The notes under the pieces are model-generated. The model worked only from the letters and a program-made list of their open reading frames with translations. It made no database searches and was not told the origin of the DNA. Positions 1 through 11,650 of a DNA stretch of 64,000 bases are shown here, in pieces. Within the stretch, counting starts at the first letter, position 1. The number at the start of each line of letters is the position of its first letter. Origin of the DNA: Trichosphaerium sp. ATCC 40318 (lineage: Eukaryota > Discosea > Flabellinia > Trichosidae); contig JALMLS010000329.1 of assembly GCA_038496445.1 (NCBI GenBank), forward strand, positions 62,001 through 126,000, written 5' to 3'. Made by a program: the position numbers and the translations under genes.

Positions 1-958
1 TACAATCTCCCCTATTTTTTGTTAAAGGAAAAACAGAACAGAAAAGAAAAAAATTAATAGACGCACCTGCAGTATGGACAGACCCAATCAGTTTTCTTCA
101 GTACTTCATCAATATCCTCTCCATATCTATTACGTAAACACCTTCTACAAAAGTGATGATACGTCCCAGGATTTGAATGTTCGTTGATACAAGTATTTGT
201 TTTAACATCAATGGTTTTCTGCCTATCAAAAAAATATTACTTCCAGAGAACAGAACATTGTTTTTGAAGAATAAAACAACATTACCTGCATTGATGACAT
301 GTGACACCATTAACTGAGTCATATACACGGCCACCGCGTACTGAAGAACCGACAGTAACACGTCGTTTTCTTAAAATAGATTAATTTTAAGCCATTGTTT
401 TCAAACTACGATGACAGATTTCTTTAAAACACTGCGTACTTTTTCTTACTGGGTTTATTTGTCGTTTTAGAAGATGATGACACCCTTTTTCGTTTCTTCT
501 TCACAGGAACCTAAAAACGACCGTAAGAAGGTATTTTAGAGCGTATAGGCGCGTAATTAATGGATTTAAACCGTTTTTGGTCGTTTGGTAGAAATTGTTG
601 TGTACACTCCACCAAAAAGGTACAAAGCACTCACATCGTAGTATAACTCCTCTTCGTATACAATAACAGGCTTTATCACTTCATATTCAGGTTTATCACC
701 ACTAAGCCGTAAACTACGCCTCTACTGTCTTTAACACTATGCTATTGTATTATTACGTACTGTTGGGGGACCTGGTAGTTTTTTTGGTTTTTTCGCAACA
801 GGTTTCTTCTTCTTTTTAGTGTGGCCCTTTTTTGGACTATTTGAGTATGTTTGAAGCGTATACTATCGTACAATAGGCGTGCCCAAACCAAGATTTTGTA
901 ATAGCTCCTTGTTTCGCCTTATACGCTCTAAGCGAATCTTCTCATAGTCGTTTTGCAT
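1..958 (-). CDS. CDCA7-like zinc-finger protein (zf-4CXXC_R1), 3' end outside window
   Basis: Multi-exon gene read from an ATG at 956-958 and leaving the window at base 1. The N-terminus carries YEKIRLERIRRN, the short helix typical of CDCA7/R1-domain proteins, followed by Lys-rich nuclear-localisation-like stretches (KKKKK near 820; VPVKKKRKR near 500). The zinc-finger exons (286-369 and 67-222) give GVTCHQCR, then CINEH, HHFCRRCLRNRYGED and WVCPYCRG, matching the CxxC array of the R1 domain; introns 223-285 and 12-66 keep phase exactly. In animals and plants this family recruits the HELLS/DDM1 remodeller and supports DNA methylation; that role is inferred here. The first exon joins (between 770 and 875) were not fully resolved. 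The last zinc ligands lie outside the window. Confidence 0.8.
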
Positions 959-1320
959 TGCCGCGTTTTTTGTGATTGTTTTTTAACGCCAACTACTGAT
1001 TATCACCTCATTCAACGCCTAGTGCACTGTGGTATTGCCACTTGGATTGCTAAAGCAACGCATGCTGTTTAAACTTTGTTTGACTTTCTTTTGCGTCTTA
1101 TTCATTGAACAATGTAATGTAATTGACTCAATGTGCATAGTTTCAATCGAATAGTTGCTTTCTTGCCATGTACTATTTGTGGTCTTTCTCTGTGTCTGGC
1201 ACGTGCGAATTACATAGTGCAATGGAAAAAAATGAGAAAAGTGGCAGTTCAAGCGGGCAGACAAAATACTTACTACGTAAAACTCAGGTTTGAACAGTAA
1301 GCCCTAGTCACGTGGTTTTT
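959..1320. other. intergenic stretch, nothing recognised
   Basis: Sequence upstream of the CDCA7-like gene. An 81-codon minus-strand open frame (1019-1264) shows no recognisable motif and no sensible splice partner. It probably contains the promoter of the CDCA7-like gene, but I see no defined element. Confidence 0.4.
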
Positions 1321-1719
1321 GTTGATGCACGCTCTTAAAGGTCACCGTATGGTATGACAAAGAAAAAGTAAGGTAATTATAAACTGGACACTGGACTGTA
1401 CAACCAATGCAAAGGTACAAACGTGGTATGCTGTCACTCAACCAAAGACCATAATAGCAAACGGGTGAGTGGAAGACAGTTCAGAGTTATGAAAATGGAC
1501 AACTTAAAGATTCAAAGTGGTACATGGAACAGGTTATGTATAATGCATATACAAAACGGTGAAATCAAACAGTGGTATGAAAATGGGCAACTTAAACTAC
1601 AGGCTATGGTGATTGATGGTAAACAAAACGGTGTACAAAAAGAGTGGTATAGAAACGGACGACTTAAGGCACAAACCTTGGGGGCTAATGATAAAGGAAT
1701 TGGCGAACGCAAAAAATGA
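1321..1719 (+). pseudogene. decayed MORN/YwqK-type repeat gene
   Basis: Two reading frames carry the repeat signature of YwqK/MORN-variant proteins (W-Y-x-N-G-x-L-K). One frame near 1464-1550 reads SYENGQLKDSKWYMEQ. After a frameshift, the frame ending at 1719 reads KQWYENGQLK and then KEWYRNGRLKAQ. The frame break, the lack of an F-box N-terminus and the abrupt stop point to a relic of the family represented intact at 37943-38461. The left edge is uncertain. Confidence 0.6.
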
Positions 1720-1795
1720 TTAAAAAATAGGAACAAAGAACAAAGCATTGTGCTGCTCCAATTAAACGAAATTGGCTTCCGCCATAAAATTCTAT

Positions 1796-1990
1796 TTAAC
1801 TCCCAACTGTCGTTCTTTCGCACGGACCCTGTAAAGCTATGTCACCACACTGAACATAGCGAGTGCAGTTGCTACCACAGGTGCTCAAAGGAACTACAAC
1901 AAGCGGAGTGAAAAAAAGGAAAGAAATAAAAAAAGCACAAAAATTATGATCACATTTTTTACATTCGGTGGATAGCTCCGTAGTAGTCAT
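1796..1990 (-). CDS. small Cys-rich open frame, unknown
   Basis: A 64-codon ATG frame with a hydrophobic stretch (FFISFLFFTPLVVVPL) followed by a Cys-containing tail (TCGSNCTRYVQCGD). It could be a small membrane or secreted protein, an exon of a larger gene, or chance. No family is recognised and no splice partner is obvious. It lies just upstream of PA-7TM gene A on the opposite strand. Confidence 0.2.
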   Translation of the reverse strand: MTTTELSTECKKCDHNFCAFFISFLFFTPLVVVPLSTCGSNCTRYVQCGDIALQGPCERTTVGS

Positions 1991-2034
1991 CTACACCGTT
2001 TTCTTTAGCCCATCAATGAATTAGTTTTAAGCAA

Positions 2035-2081
2035 GTAGTTAAGTGAGTTATAAAAGCGAGTCAAGTAGTTTTCAGTCAAAC
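2035..2081 (+). promoter_or_regulatory. upstream element shared by PA-7TM genes A and B
   Basis: The 45 or so bases before the ATG of gene A contain AAGTGAGTT and GTTTTCAGTCA with similar spacing. The same two blocks occur just before gene B (4652-4698). This may be conserved promoter or 5' UTR carried along by duplication; function is not shown. Confidence 0.3.
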
Positions 2082-2082
2082 C

Positions 2083-3906
2083 ATGATGTTTGCTCCGTCT
2101 GTAACACTATTTTTGTTATTTGTTGCCTTTGCGTATGGTAATGTAGTCGTCACGAATGCGACATCTTATGGAGAAGTGATAACTATTGATTCAACACCCT
2201 TGATATTTGGAGGAAACTCTTTGGACTTCTCACCTATCAATAATGCGTCGCTGTCTTTAATTAATGCGCCAGTCAAGGGTATTTTGTTGATTCCTTTTTA
2301 TAAATGCTTTGGCAGGTTCTCACGTGTTTTAGGCTCCGTAGTATATTTACCCCTTGAAGAAGTATCAACTGAGAACTTACTACGTGCTATGGACGCAGGA
2401 GCAATCGCTATAATTTACTCAAGGTCGCCTTTCTTTGGTAACATTGGCTGTGAAATGTATTTTAAATATGGTACGTTTTTAGCAATTTTGGCTATATATT
2501 GTTAGTTTGAGCTATCTCGGACTTTCAGTGAGCACCGGAATTTCATCCGTCTTACTTTTTGATAGCAAGAAGCTTGTACAGAGTCAGTGTACCCATTGTA
2601 GAAATATCTGATGCTGATGGAAAAGGTGTCTTGAATAATAACGTGACAGTAACAATAACATCAAGTACGAAGCGTCAATATTGTAGGGAACTAAAATTTC
2701 GAAGCACACAATGAATGTCACGCACTTTTTACGAGTGTCGGTTTTATTTTAGTTCAATGTGTTGTATCAGGGCTATGTACAATAGCGTTATGTTTATGCT
2801 TCTTTCGGTTCGTAAACTAGCGAGTGAAACCAATCCCTAAGGCTATTTCGTAGGCTGTACCAATTCTACAAACTGGACCAATTATTCACGTTATCATTGG
2901 CTGTGGTCGCAATATTTATTGAAATCATAGCGAACATAGGTACGCCCTTGTCGTTTTTAAAGTCTTTCTCAACAACTCACCTTATCTCCCGTTACAGTGA
3001 AGATTATTTACATCATCAATTTCTTGGGCACGAACTTGCTTTACAGTCCAGAGTTCGATGACTTTATACTTTACCTGTCATTTCCTCTTTCAACCATTAC
3101 CAACATCATGATAACCATGTTCTGGTATGTTATTTCGGCACAACATTTATTTCACTGACATGTGTATGGTAGGCATGAAGCACTTATTTCGAAAGGTGTC
3201 CAAATACACTTGTTTCTAAAATCAAAGAAATTCGTTATTCCATTCATTGCAATGACATCTTTTCTCATTGGACTTGAAGTATTGGTTGCCACACTCCGCT
3301 TAGTAATTAAATCTCCATCCAAGGCTATACTGCTAACTCCACAAGTACTTGGTATCATAGTCAACTTTGGTACATTGGTGTATGGTGTTGTAATTTTAAT
3401 TAGAGTATGTCGTTGTTGTACTTTTTTGAATCTTCTAATCTCAATCAGGTTTTTGACCGTGCAGGAGGTTTCAAGCGAGACAGCGGTATTTTAAGAAACG
3501 TACGCTTGCATCTTATCAAAAAAAACCAAATTTTGAAGCATGTCATGTGATTTATTTATTTTTAGATTATTTGGCGATTGACAGCAAATTCAGTCATTCT
3601 GTGTATTTTTATTATCAGTCTTATTGTTCTTACAGTACCTCCTTCGTTTAGCTTGGTCAAAGCAATCTATGCATTTGGTGCAAGCTACTCAGCTCAAAGT
3701 CTCTTGTCGATTCTACAAGTAAGCTATTTAATTTTGTTCGTGCCTTCTCGGTAACCCCAAATGTTGTCTTTTATACTATTTAGGTATATTCTTTCCAACC
3801 TAGAAGGTCGAAAAAACGCACTGGTACCTCAACTATGTCCTTTAGTGAGAGAAATAAAACAGAACAAATACAAGAGCGCAAAGAAGAGAGCACAGAAACT
3901 GTCTAA
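2083..3906 (+). CDS. PA-like ectodomain seven-transmembrane protein, copy A
   Basis: About ten exons, roughly 430 residues. The ATG (2083) opens a signal peptide (FLLFVAFAYG), then a luminal or extracellular domain (TIDSTPLIFGGNSLDF; AMDAGAIAIIYSRSPFFG) resembling a protease-associated (PA) domain. Seven hydrophobic segments follow: FTSVGFILVQCVVSGL, LFTLSLAVVAIFIEII, FILYLSFPLSTITNIM, FIAMTSFLIGLEVLVATL, LLTPQVLGIIVNFGTLVY, SVILCIFIISLIVLTV and AIYAFGASYSAQSLLS. The C-tail is Lys/Ser/Thr/Glu-rich and ends ESTETV. Introns begin GTAC, GTAT or GTTC and all joins keep phase. The overall shape suggests a receptor or transporter, but I cannot name a described family. It is closely related to copies B, C and D in this window. 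Confidence 0.75.
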
Positions 3907-4702
3907 AACAAAAAAAGCAATCTTGTGTTTTGTTTTTTCAACCACTGTGGATGTACGTTGACAAAATCAATTGAAACAAAGACAATAAATGTGAATACTT
4001 CTCAATACCAGACCAATTCCGATAGTCTGCCGGTTGTAAATAAACATTAAAAAAGCAATCTAAACCTTACGATACTACAAAAAAGAGTGTGATTCAAGTC
4101 AAAAAGTGAAGACCTTTCTGTAAGCGAAGTAAAGAGATATATTGACGTGTAACACAAGACATAAAGTGTACAAAAATGAGATTGTAAAATCTATAGTTTA
4201 GCATTGAAGTAGTCTTAAAGTGCTTTTTTCTCCCGCAACTCAACAAATTGAGTACTCCATCTAGAATGCGTGGTTGTTAATTCATAAGAAATAGGAAGAA
4301 TCTTTAAAAGGAAAATGTACTGTTCCAATATAAATTAGCTTCCGCAACACTTGTATAGAATGGAACTCTCGTTTTAACCTATCTCCGAACTTGCTGTTCT
4401 TAGACGGATCAAAAACCTGTAAAATTACATGAAATGAGCGAGTGCAAGCGATATCACAGGCGTTGGAAGCAATTGACGCAAAAAATATCGGACTGGTTCA
4501 AGTGTGAAAGAAACACAAAAAAGTGCGAAATTTTGATCTTTGCTCACGTCATATTTTTTTTCTACTTCTTTTCTTTCCGTAAAGTTTGGTATTACAGCTC
4601 TCGTTATTTATATTTATTATATTGATCCGTAGAATTCTTTGTTAAATTTGTAATTAAGTGAGTTTTGAAGCAAAGTTCAGCAGTTTTCAGTCAGTGCGGG
4701 AT
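3907..4702. other. intergenic between PA-7TM copies A and B
   Basis: No convincing gene. A 63-codon plus-strand frame at 4434-4625 has a hydrophobic, Phe/Tyr-rich end and looks like chance. The last 50 bases hold the upstream blocks shared with copy A. Confidence 0.4.
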
Positions 4703-6566
4703 ATGTTTCCCCTATCATCTTTCACTCTTTTTTTTTCACTTGTTGCCTTTACGTATGGTAATATAGTCGTCACGAATGGGACATCTTATGGAGAAGTGAT
4801 AACTATTGATTCAACACCCTTAATATTTGGAGGAAACTCTTTGGACTTCTCACCTATAAATAATGCGTCGCTGTCTTTAATTAATGCGCCAGTAAAGGGT
4901 ATTTTGTTCATTCCCTTTTTATAAAATGATTACCTGCTTCTCACGTGCTTTAGGCTCCGTGGTGTATATACCTCTCAAGGAAGTATCAACTGAGAATTTA
5001 CTACGTGCTATGGACGCAGGAGCAATCGCTATAATTTACTCAAGGTCACCCTTCTTTGGTAACATTGGCTGTGAAATGTATTTCAATTATGGTACGTTTT
5101 TAGTAGTTGTTGGTTTGAGCAATCTCGGACTTTCAGCGTGATGAGCACGTGCGGGAATTTTATGCAGCTCACTTTTAAATAGCAAGAAGACTTTACAGAG
5201 TTAGTGTACCAATTGTGGAAATATCTGATGCTGACGGAAAAGGCGTTTTGAATAATAACGTGACAGTAACAATAACATCAAGTACGAAGCGTCAATATTG
5301 TAGGGAACTAAAATTTCGAAGCACACAATGAATGTCACGCACTTTTTACGAGTGTCGGTTTTATTTTAGTTCAATGTGTTGTATCAGGGCTCTGTGTAGT
5401 GGCATTGTGTTTGTGCTTCTTCCGGTTCGTATTTAGGAAGCTTAAAGATATTCCTAACCCTTTTCGTAGGCTGTACCAATTCTACAAACTGGACCAATTA
5501 TTCACGTTATCATTGGCTGTGGTCGCGATATTTATTGAAATCATAGCGAACATAGGTACGCCCTTGTCGTTTTTCACCTCTTTCTCGACAACTCACCTTA
5601 TCTCCCGTTACAGTGAAGATTATTTACATCATCAATTTCTTGGGCACGAACTTGCTTTACAGTCCAGAGTTCGATGACTTTATACTTTACCTGTCATTTC
5701 CTCTTTCAACCATTACCAACATCATGATAACCATGTTTTGGTGCGTTATATACCAGCACATCACTACGGTATCACTTTTCGCTGATATACATGGTAGGCA
5801 CGAAGCACTTGTTTCAAAAGGACTCGAAATACACTTGTTTCTAAAATCAAAAAAATTCCTTATTACATTTATTGCAATGAGTGCTTTTCTCATTGGACTT
5901 GAATTATTGGTTGCTACACTCCGCTTAGTAATTAATAACCCGACCAAGGCTGTACTGTTACTTCCACAAGTACTTGGTATCATAGTCAACTTTGGTACAT
6001 TGGTGTATGGTGTTGTAATTTTAGTTAGAGTACGTCATTGTTATACTTTTTTTTAGATCTAATTTAATCTCAATCAGGTTTTCGAACGTGCAGGAGGTTT
6101 TAAATACGGAACAGAGAACAGTATTTTAAGAAACGTACGCTTGCATCTTATCCAAAAATAAACCCAAGATTTTAAAGAACACGTGATTTGTCATGTGATT
6201 TATTTATTTTTAGATTATTTGGCGGTTGACAACAAATTCAATCATTCTTGGTGTTTTCATTATAAGTCTTATCGTTCTTACAGTACCTCCTTCGTTCGAC
6301 TTGGTCAAAGCGATCTATGCATTTGGTGCAAGCTACTCAGCTCAAAGTCTCTTGTCTATTCTACAAGTAAGCTATCATAAATTTAGACCAGCGTTTTGTT
6401 ACTTCGAAGGAATTTTTTTATGTTTGACATGCTGCTTTAGGTATATTCTTTCCAGCCTAGGAGTTTGAAAATACGCACTGGTACCTCGAGCATATCTATA
6501 CACGACAAAAGTAAAACAGGGTCAATACAGATCAAAGACAAAGAAGAAAGCACAGAAACTGCCTAA
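4703..6566 (+). CDS. PA-like ectodomain seven-transmembrane protein, copy B
   Basis: Tandem paralogue of copy A with the same exon plan. I chose the ATG at 4703 (MFPLSSFTLFFSLVAFTYG) because it gives a clean signal peptide; an in-frame start at 4658 would put charged residues before it. The PA-like part (NSLDFSPINNASLSL; GCEMYFNY), seven membrane segments and Ser/Thr/Glu tail (KEESTETA) are all present. The 22-residue loop after membrane segment 3 includes RHEALVSKGLEIHLFLKSKK, shared by all copies. A stretch from about 5281 to 5400, including a 41-nt intron, is identical to copy A, indicating very recent duplication or gene conversion. Intact; function unknown. Confidence 0.75.
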
Positions 6567-6819
6567 AACAAAAAAAAAACCGCAATTACTCTTTTTCTTT
6601 GACTATCTCTGTGATGTGTTTTTCGACTAGCGGTGAACACATAGCATCGAAGACTATTGAGTCTTCAAATAGTCTGTTAGTTATAAGAATAAAGTCGTCT
6701 GTAAATAGAATACTACCATTAATTTATCTACTTGTCGGCGGAAAACAAATAAGAGTATTTCATCATTGGCTGGTGTTTGTACCATAAATTTGAGTTGGCC
6801 ATCAGTAACAAATAAACGG

Positions 6820-7085
6820 GTTTAGGACTTAGTTGGTATTCATACCACTAGATTTGAGCCACACATCAGTATCAGATGAATGTATTCCAAGTTTGGCTAG
6901 TGTACACAATAGACCTCACAAGTTGTGATATCAGTGGAAAATGTATGAAGAGTCTTGCAACGTCCCATCAATAACCAATGCACCACGTGATTGTCTTGAT
7001 TGTACACAACTCTCTGGTGTAAAAGTAGTAAATCACAAGTGTTGTGAGAATGTAACAAAGACATAAGCTAGAGTTGGCTATCAAT
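6820..7085 (+). pseudogene. relic of the LRR family
   Basis: Broken frames retain the family signature: GIHT near 6837, VSDECIPSLASVH near 6868-6910, DLTSCDIS near 6913, then LSGVKVVNHKCCENVTKT ending in a stop near 7063. This matches the repeat (VHTIDLxxC.xITDEGIKAL) of the intact LRR genes at 7.8 and 62.5 kb. It contains frameshifts, so it is a decayed copy lying directly upstream of one of them. Confidence 0.55.
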
Positions 7086-7294
7086 TAACTTTGACAATGT
7101 TGAAATAAACCTCAGTTCGACTTTTGTTTCCAAGTGCTATCACGACAATAAATTAGCTTGTTACGAACACACGATAGTTTAGCACACTAGGGCTTGTAAA
7201 TTTTAGCACTTTTGGTTAAATATGCTTTGGAATTATCGCTTACGTGTTTGCTGGGCAAAATCTAAAACAACTCAAGTCAGAATAAGCGCACAAC

Positions 7295-8875
7295 ATGAGT
7301 TTTAATGGTGTTTCAGTAGAGCAAGTATTAGAATATTATCGTAGTAACCACATAGACTGTTTGAACAAAATAACAGCGAATAATAACGAAATCTTCATTA
7401 ATCAGCTTGAGACTATTCTAAACGCTTCAAATACAAGGCTGGTACAGCAACTGGACCATCTTCTCTTTAAAAACGTAGAAATCAACATAAACACATCAGA
7501 TCAACGTAAAAATGATGTCAGCTTGCAGTACGGCTAAATAGGCGCTTTCTTCGCTTTTTTAAGTTCATGCCATTTCCCTGACTTAACTATACTAGAACTA
7601 GTTGTAATGTGATTTCTAAGGAACCAAATATTCTTGACTTTCCACCTGAGATTATCTCAAGTATTATTTCATACATAGAAGATAGATTTACTGTTGCTCA
7701 AACATGTCGCTTGATGGCAGATATCATTCATGATGTGGTTGGATATGATTATGTTTATTTAAACAGTTCAAGATATATTAAAGATAAGACAGTATAAGGG
7801 TGTTATGAATAATAGCGAAATTGGGTTATGTGGCTTGAAACAAAACACTTTATATTCAATGTTATTTGGATGTAGGCATGTCATGGCCCCAATTTTAAAC
7901 GGAGATGAGTACAGAATCAGTGAACATGATCTAAAAGCACTGAAAGGTGTGCATACTATTGATGTTAGCGGTTGTTGTCAAGTGACAGATGAAGGGCTTA
8001 AGGTACTTTCTGGGGTATATTCTATCAATCTTGCTTGGTGTGACTCAATCACAGATGATGGTATTATAGCACTCAAAGGCGTTCATAAGATCTACCTTCA
8101 ATACACTTCAGTTACAGACAAAGGTCTCAAAGCGTTAGCAGGAGTACATACTATCAACCTCACTGCTTGTGATGCTATTACAGATGAAGGCATAAAAGCA
8201 CTGGAAGGCGTATACAACATTCAACTTGACTACACCCAAGTTTCAGATAAAGCTCTCATAGCCCTTAAAAATACTCATACAATAGGCCTTAAGGGTTGTG
8301 AGAACATCACAGATGAAGGTATAAAAGCTCTAAAAGATGTGCATACCATTGATATTGGTGATTGTGGTAATGTGACAGATGAGGGTATCAAAGAGCTAAA
8401 AGGTGTACATACAATTGATCTCAGAAACACTCTGGTGTCAGACGAAGGCCTCAAAGCACTCCAAAATGTTCATGATATTAACCTATTCAATTGTAGAAAC
8501 ATTACAGATGAGGGAATCAAGGCACTAAAAGGTGTACATACAATTGATCTCAGAAACACTCTGGTGTCAGATGAAGGTATAAAAGCTCTGAAAGATGTGC
8601 ATACTATTTGTCTTGCTGATTGCCATAATGTGACAGATAATGGTATACAAGCACTAAGATCTGTACATTCAATTGATGTTTCAGGTACCTCAATAACAGA
8701 TGAAGGAGTAAAAGCATTGAAAGGGGTACGTGACATTGACCTAAGTGGCTGTAAAAACATTACAGATGACGGCATCAAGGCACTTAAAAATGTTGGTGCT
8801 GTTGCTATTATTGGGTGTCATCATGTGACTTTTGAAGGCATCAAAGCCCTAAAAGGTGTTCATGTTTACAAGTGA
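7295..8875 (+). CDS. F-box / leucine-rich-repeat protein (possible frameshift near 7795)
   Basis: Three open stretches seem to form one gene. 7295-7518 encodes a helical N-terminus (MSFNGVSVEQVLEYY). A GTACGG...CTAG intron joins it in phase to an F-box-like segment (ILDFPPEIISSIISYI; VAQTCRLM). Near 7795 the frame ends (TAA) and the LRR frame starts one base over with an ATG at 7805. I find no intron that repairs phase, so this is either a frameshift or two adjacent genes. The LRR part (356 codons) is built of alternating 21- and 22-residue units such as VHTIDLRNTLVSDEGLKALQ and NITDEGIKALKGVHTIDL. F-box/LRR proteins usually act as substrate receptors of SCF ubiquitin ligases; that role is inferred. 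It is nearly intronless, unlike its neighbours. Confidence 0.7.
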
Positions 8876-8931
8876 ACTTTCAATAAAAAAACAGTTTAAT
8901 AATGTCAACTTCTGTCTTGTTGATATGAGCT

Positions 8932-11057
8932 TTATTTTACAATAGTATTTGTTGCTAAATGAGGGTCAGGCCTTATTGAGAACGGAAATACTTGCTCTGG
9001 TTTAAAATAAGCAACTAAAACAGCAATGATTACAGCTACAATCAAGATGATGCCAACAGCAACTCCAGCAATAATAGGTACAGTATTACTAGATCCACTG
9101 CTTTCTTCGCAAGAACCTATTGAGAATACAAGTACGAGACTATTTTTACCTACTTTCAGTTTATCGCAAAACGAATTGTCTGTAAGTATAAACTCAGGAG
9201 GAGTACATCCTTCCATCCATGTCACTAGTGTAATACTAACACCTTGAGAACGAGTAACATTATCCCCTATTGACACTGATATTGGGCTATTATTGTCTGA
9301 TGAAACACAGCCTGTAACAACAAGATTACCACCTTCACCAAAAGTTACACTTCCTTTGAGTACAACATCGCCTTTGGATAGTTAATAATTGTTGTTAAAA
9401 GACAAACCACTTACCTTCAATAATAACTGTGTTTATAATTGTTTCACCATCAGGTACCTCGGTGACTGTAGAACTCAGAGGAGCAAAAGGAGTTTGTGGA
9501 AGCCCATCAAGACCAGGTAATTTTGTACTACTAGACGATCTCAAAGTTACATCCTGAGTAGGTGAATTAATAAGGGGTAGCTAAGTTATAATGTACTCTG
9601 CTATCATAATCCATTGTCGCTAAAAACAAACTATCATTGTAGACGAAAATATCCCACGATTCTTCATTAATGGGAGTTAAGATTGTTTCATTCCAGGAAA
9701 TACCAGTATCATTGGATGAAAACAGAAGGATGTTACGCTTGCGTGGTGTAGATGAGGTGTTACTACAACTGTAGTTAATAAAGTCAAGATTCTTTAATGT
9801 GTCATACGTGGTGTGAGCAAGTAAGTAAATTAGTCCGTTTGGGTGCCACGCCAGTCTTGGATTGTAGGAGTATAGGCCACCTTGCATTGACTTTGTTAAT
9901 TGGAATGTAACGATTGACCCTTTGCTCGCCAAGTTGTATCGAAAAAGCCTATTTTTCAGACGTAATTAATCAGATTATCTTGTTTTTTTCCTACGTACGC
10001 AATTTCTGCTTGTTCAAAATATACAAAAGCAAACAATAGAATATCTTCACTACGCAGACCATTAACATTCCATCTACGTTTTGTTTCAATGTACCTCGCT
10101 CTAATAACGCTAAATAGTCTTGAGGAGCTCCCGTTGACAGCAGGTGTAGCAACATGTGTCCAATTTCTAGATGACTCATCTAAATAGTCAATTCTTGGTG
10201 CTGGATCTGCACTTTCAGCATAAAAAGAGTAGAACATTTCGTTGATTACTAACACCATATACCTCATCCTTAAAAAAGGTTACCACCAAAGACAAACAAA
10301 ACGTGGAGTACCTTGTAGTTTTATCTAAGTTTCGATGAATGCAACAATCACAAGATTCAACCTCGTTATGATAGCACTCTGTAAAATCTTCTGATGAAGT
10401 AGTATAGCGGACAACCATTGCCCCATTGGGAAGATAGGCAACGGGAGAAAGTACGCTTATAGCATGGTTTGAAGGCGGAACGTTGACTAGCTCCCAAGCA
10501 TGGCCATCAGTTGACCTAGCCAAAGTATTAAAAAAAGTTCAGGAAAGCAGTATTTTGTATACTAACGTTGCTACATATCCGCGAAGGTTTGGCTGGAATG
10601 GAGTATTTTCATAAAATGTTATTACCCATCTGAAAACACCCTTCGAAAATGGATAACCATTAACTGCCTCTAAATGTACTGTGTTGTTAATATCCCCGGA
10701 ATATATTACTTGCTGAGATACCCTAAGGGATAAATAAATAAGTTTCTCCGAAAACGAAAAGTGAGGTTCGCACGGACGTACAGAGAAGGACTCGAGAAAT
10801 ATAATGTCACGTTATTTCCATTACCGTTTTCTAACCATACTACACCGAAGGTACCATTTCCAGATGCAAATTTAACCTGGAACTTACTATCAGTGGTAAA
10901 TAAATCGTCCGTTGAGCTCGCATGTGTTGGGACAAGAAAAACACAAACTATCACGTGGTTAAAAATGCGAAGTTATTACGCTAGGGTAACGAAATAGCGT
11001 ACCACAAATTATAATTATCGTGGCACTAATATTGTATTTTCGCGCGTCCCTTTCCAT
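8932..11057 (-). CDS. type I membrane protein with Asp-box (BNR/sialidase-like) ectodomain
   Basis: Multi-exon gene starting at ATG 11055-11057; exon 1 plus a GTACGC intron gives a signal peptide (ISATIIII then CVCVFLVPTHAS). The ectodomain holds two Asp-box-like motifs, STDGHAW near 10500 and SSNDTGISW near 9700, and repeated PxxxxLPNGAMVV / LAWHPNGLIYLL strands, as expected for a beta-propeller of sialidase-like repeats. Near the C-terminus a Gly/Ser stalk precedes one membrane span (VPIIAGVAVGIILIVAVIIAVL) and a short basic cytosolic tail. The catalytic Arg triad of true sialidases could not be identified, so this may be a binding rather than an enzymatic protein. It is convergent with the F-box/LRR gene, with only 56 bases between. 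Confidence 0.6.
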
Positions 11058-11650
11058 GCTTCTTAGAATGTAAACCTTGTGAATTACCCCGGTTGACTTT
11101 TTCGCAATATGGAAGAATTTTTGTGATTCCATACAATGCCTTACTAAGATTAAAAACTATTAAAGCCTTAACGGTGGACCATTGTATCATGACAAAACAC
11201 CGACACACCAACCACCTGGTTGCTGGTGTAGCGAACATCAATTGAAAAACTAATACAACTTTTGTATGCTTGTATCTACGAATAAACACATAGAAATGTT
11301 CCTAATCCAGGCAACCCTCTACCAAGGCAGCGCTAACGCAAAGACAAAGCATAGAATAGGTTATATTCATTGTAGCTAACAGAACATGCTATTGGCACTG
11401 TTTGAGTTGTACTGACTGCTTAGCATCTATTGGAAGGAACCTCAACGATAGCTACACGAATATGAAGGTCACAGTAAGGAGTAAGCAGTTGTAGTCACCA
11501 AAAGTGTCAAAGACGACTTGGCACTAGTTTGCGTTGATACGCCTGTAATTGGAAGTTCTACAATGGCGAAGAACGAAATGTTAAATAAAAAATAACTCTT
11601 CAAGTATTTATTCTTGCACTACAGCTTTTTGCCATAACAAGTTACGATGT
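11058..11650. other. intergenic, nothing recognised
   Basis: A stretch without convincing coding signal. A minus-strand frame overlapping the start of the Asp-box gene (to 11289) is an artefact of that gene's other frames. Confidence 0.4.

Noticed and set aside
1019-1264. 81-codon minus-strand frame upstream of the CDCA7-like gene
   Set aside because: No motif, and no intron connects it in phase to the CDCA7 exon that starts at 958.
8470-8778. 102-codon minus-strand frame opposite the left LRR gene
   Set aside because: Antisense shadow of a repetitive coding sequence, with the same cause as above.
11026-11289. 87-codon minus-strand frame MFIRRYKHTKVVL...
   Set aside because: It overlaps exon 1 of the Asp-box gene in another frame. 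The frame giving the signal peptide is the better choice.
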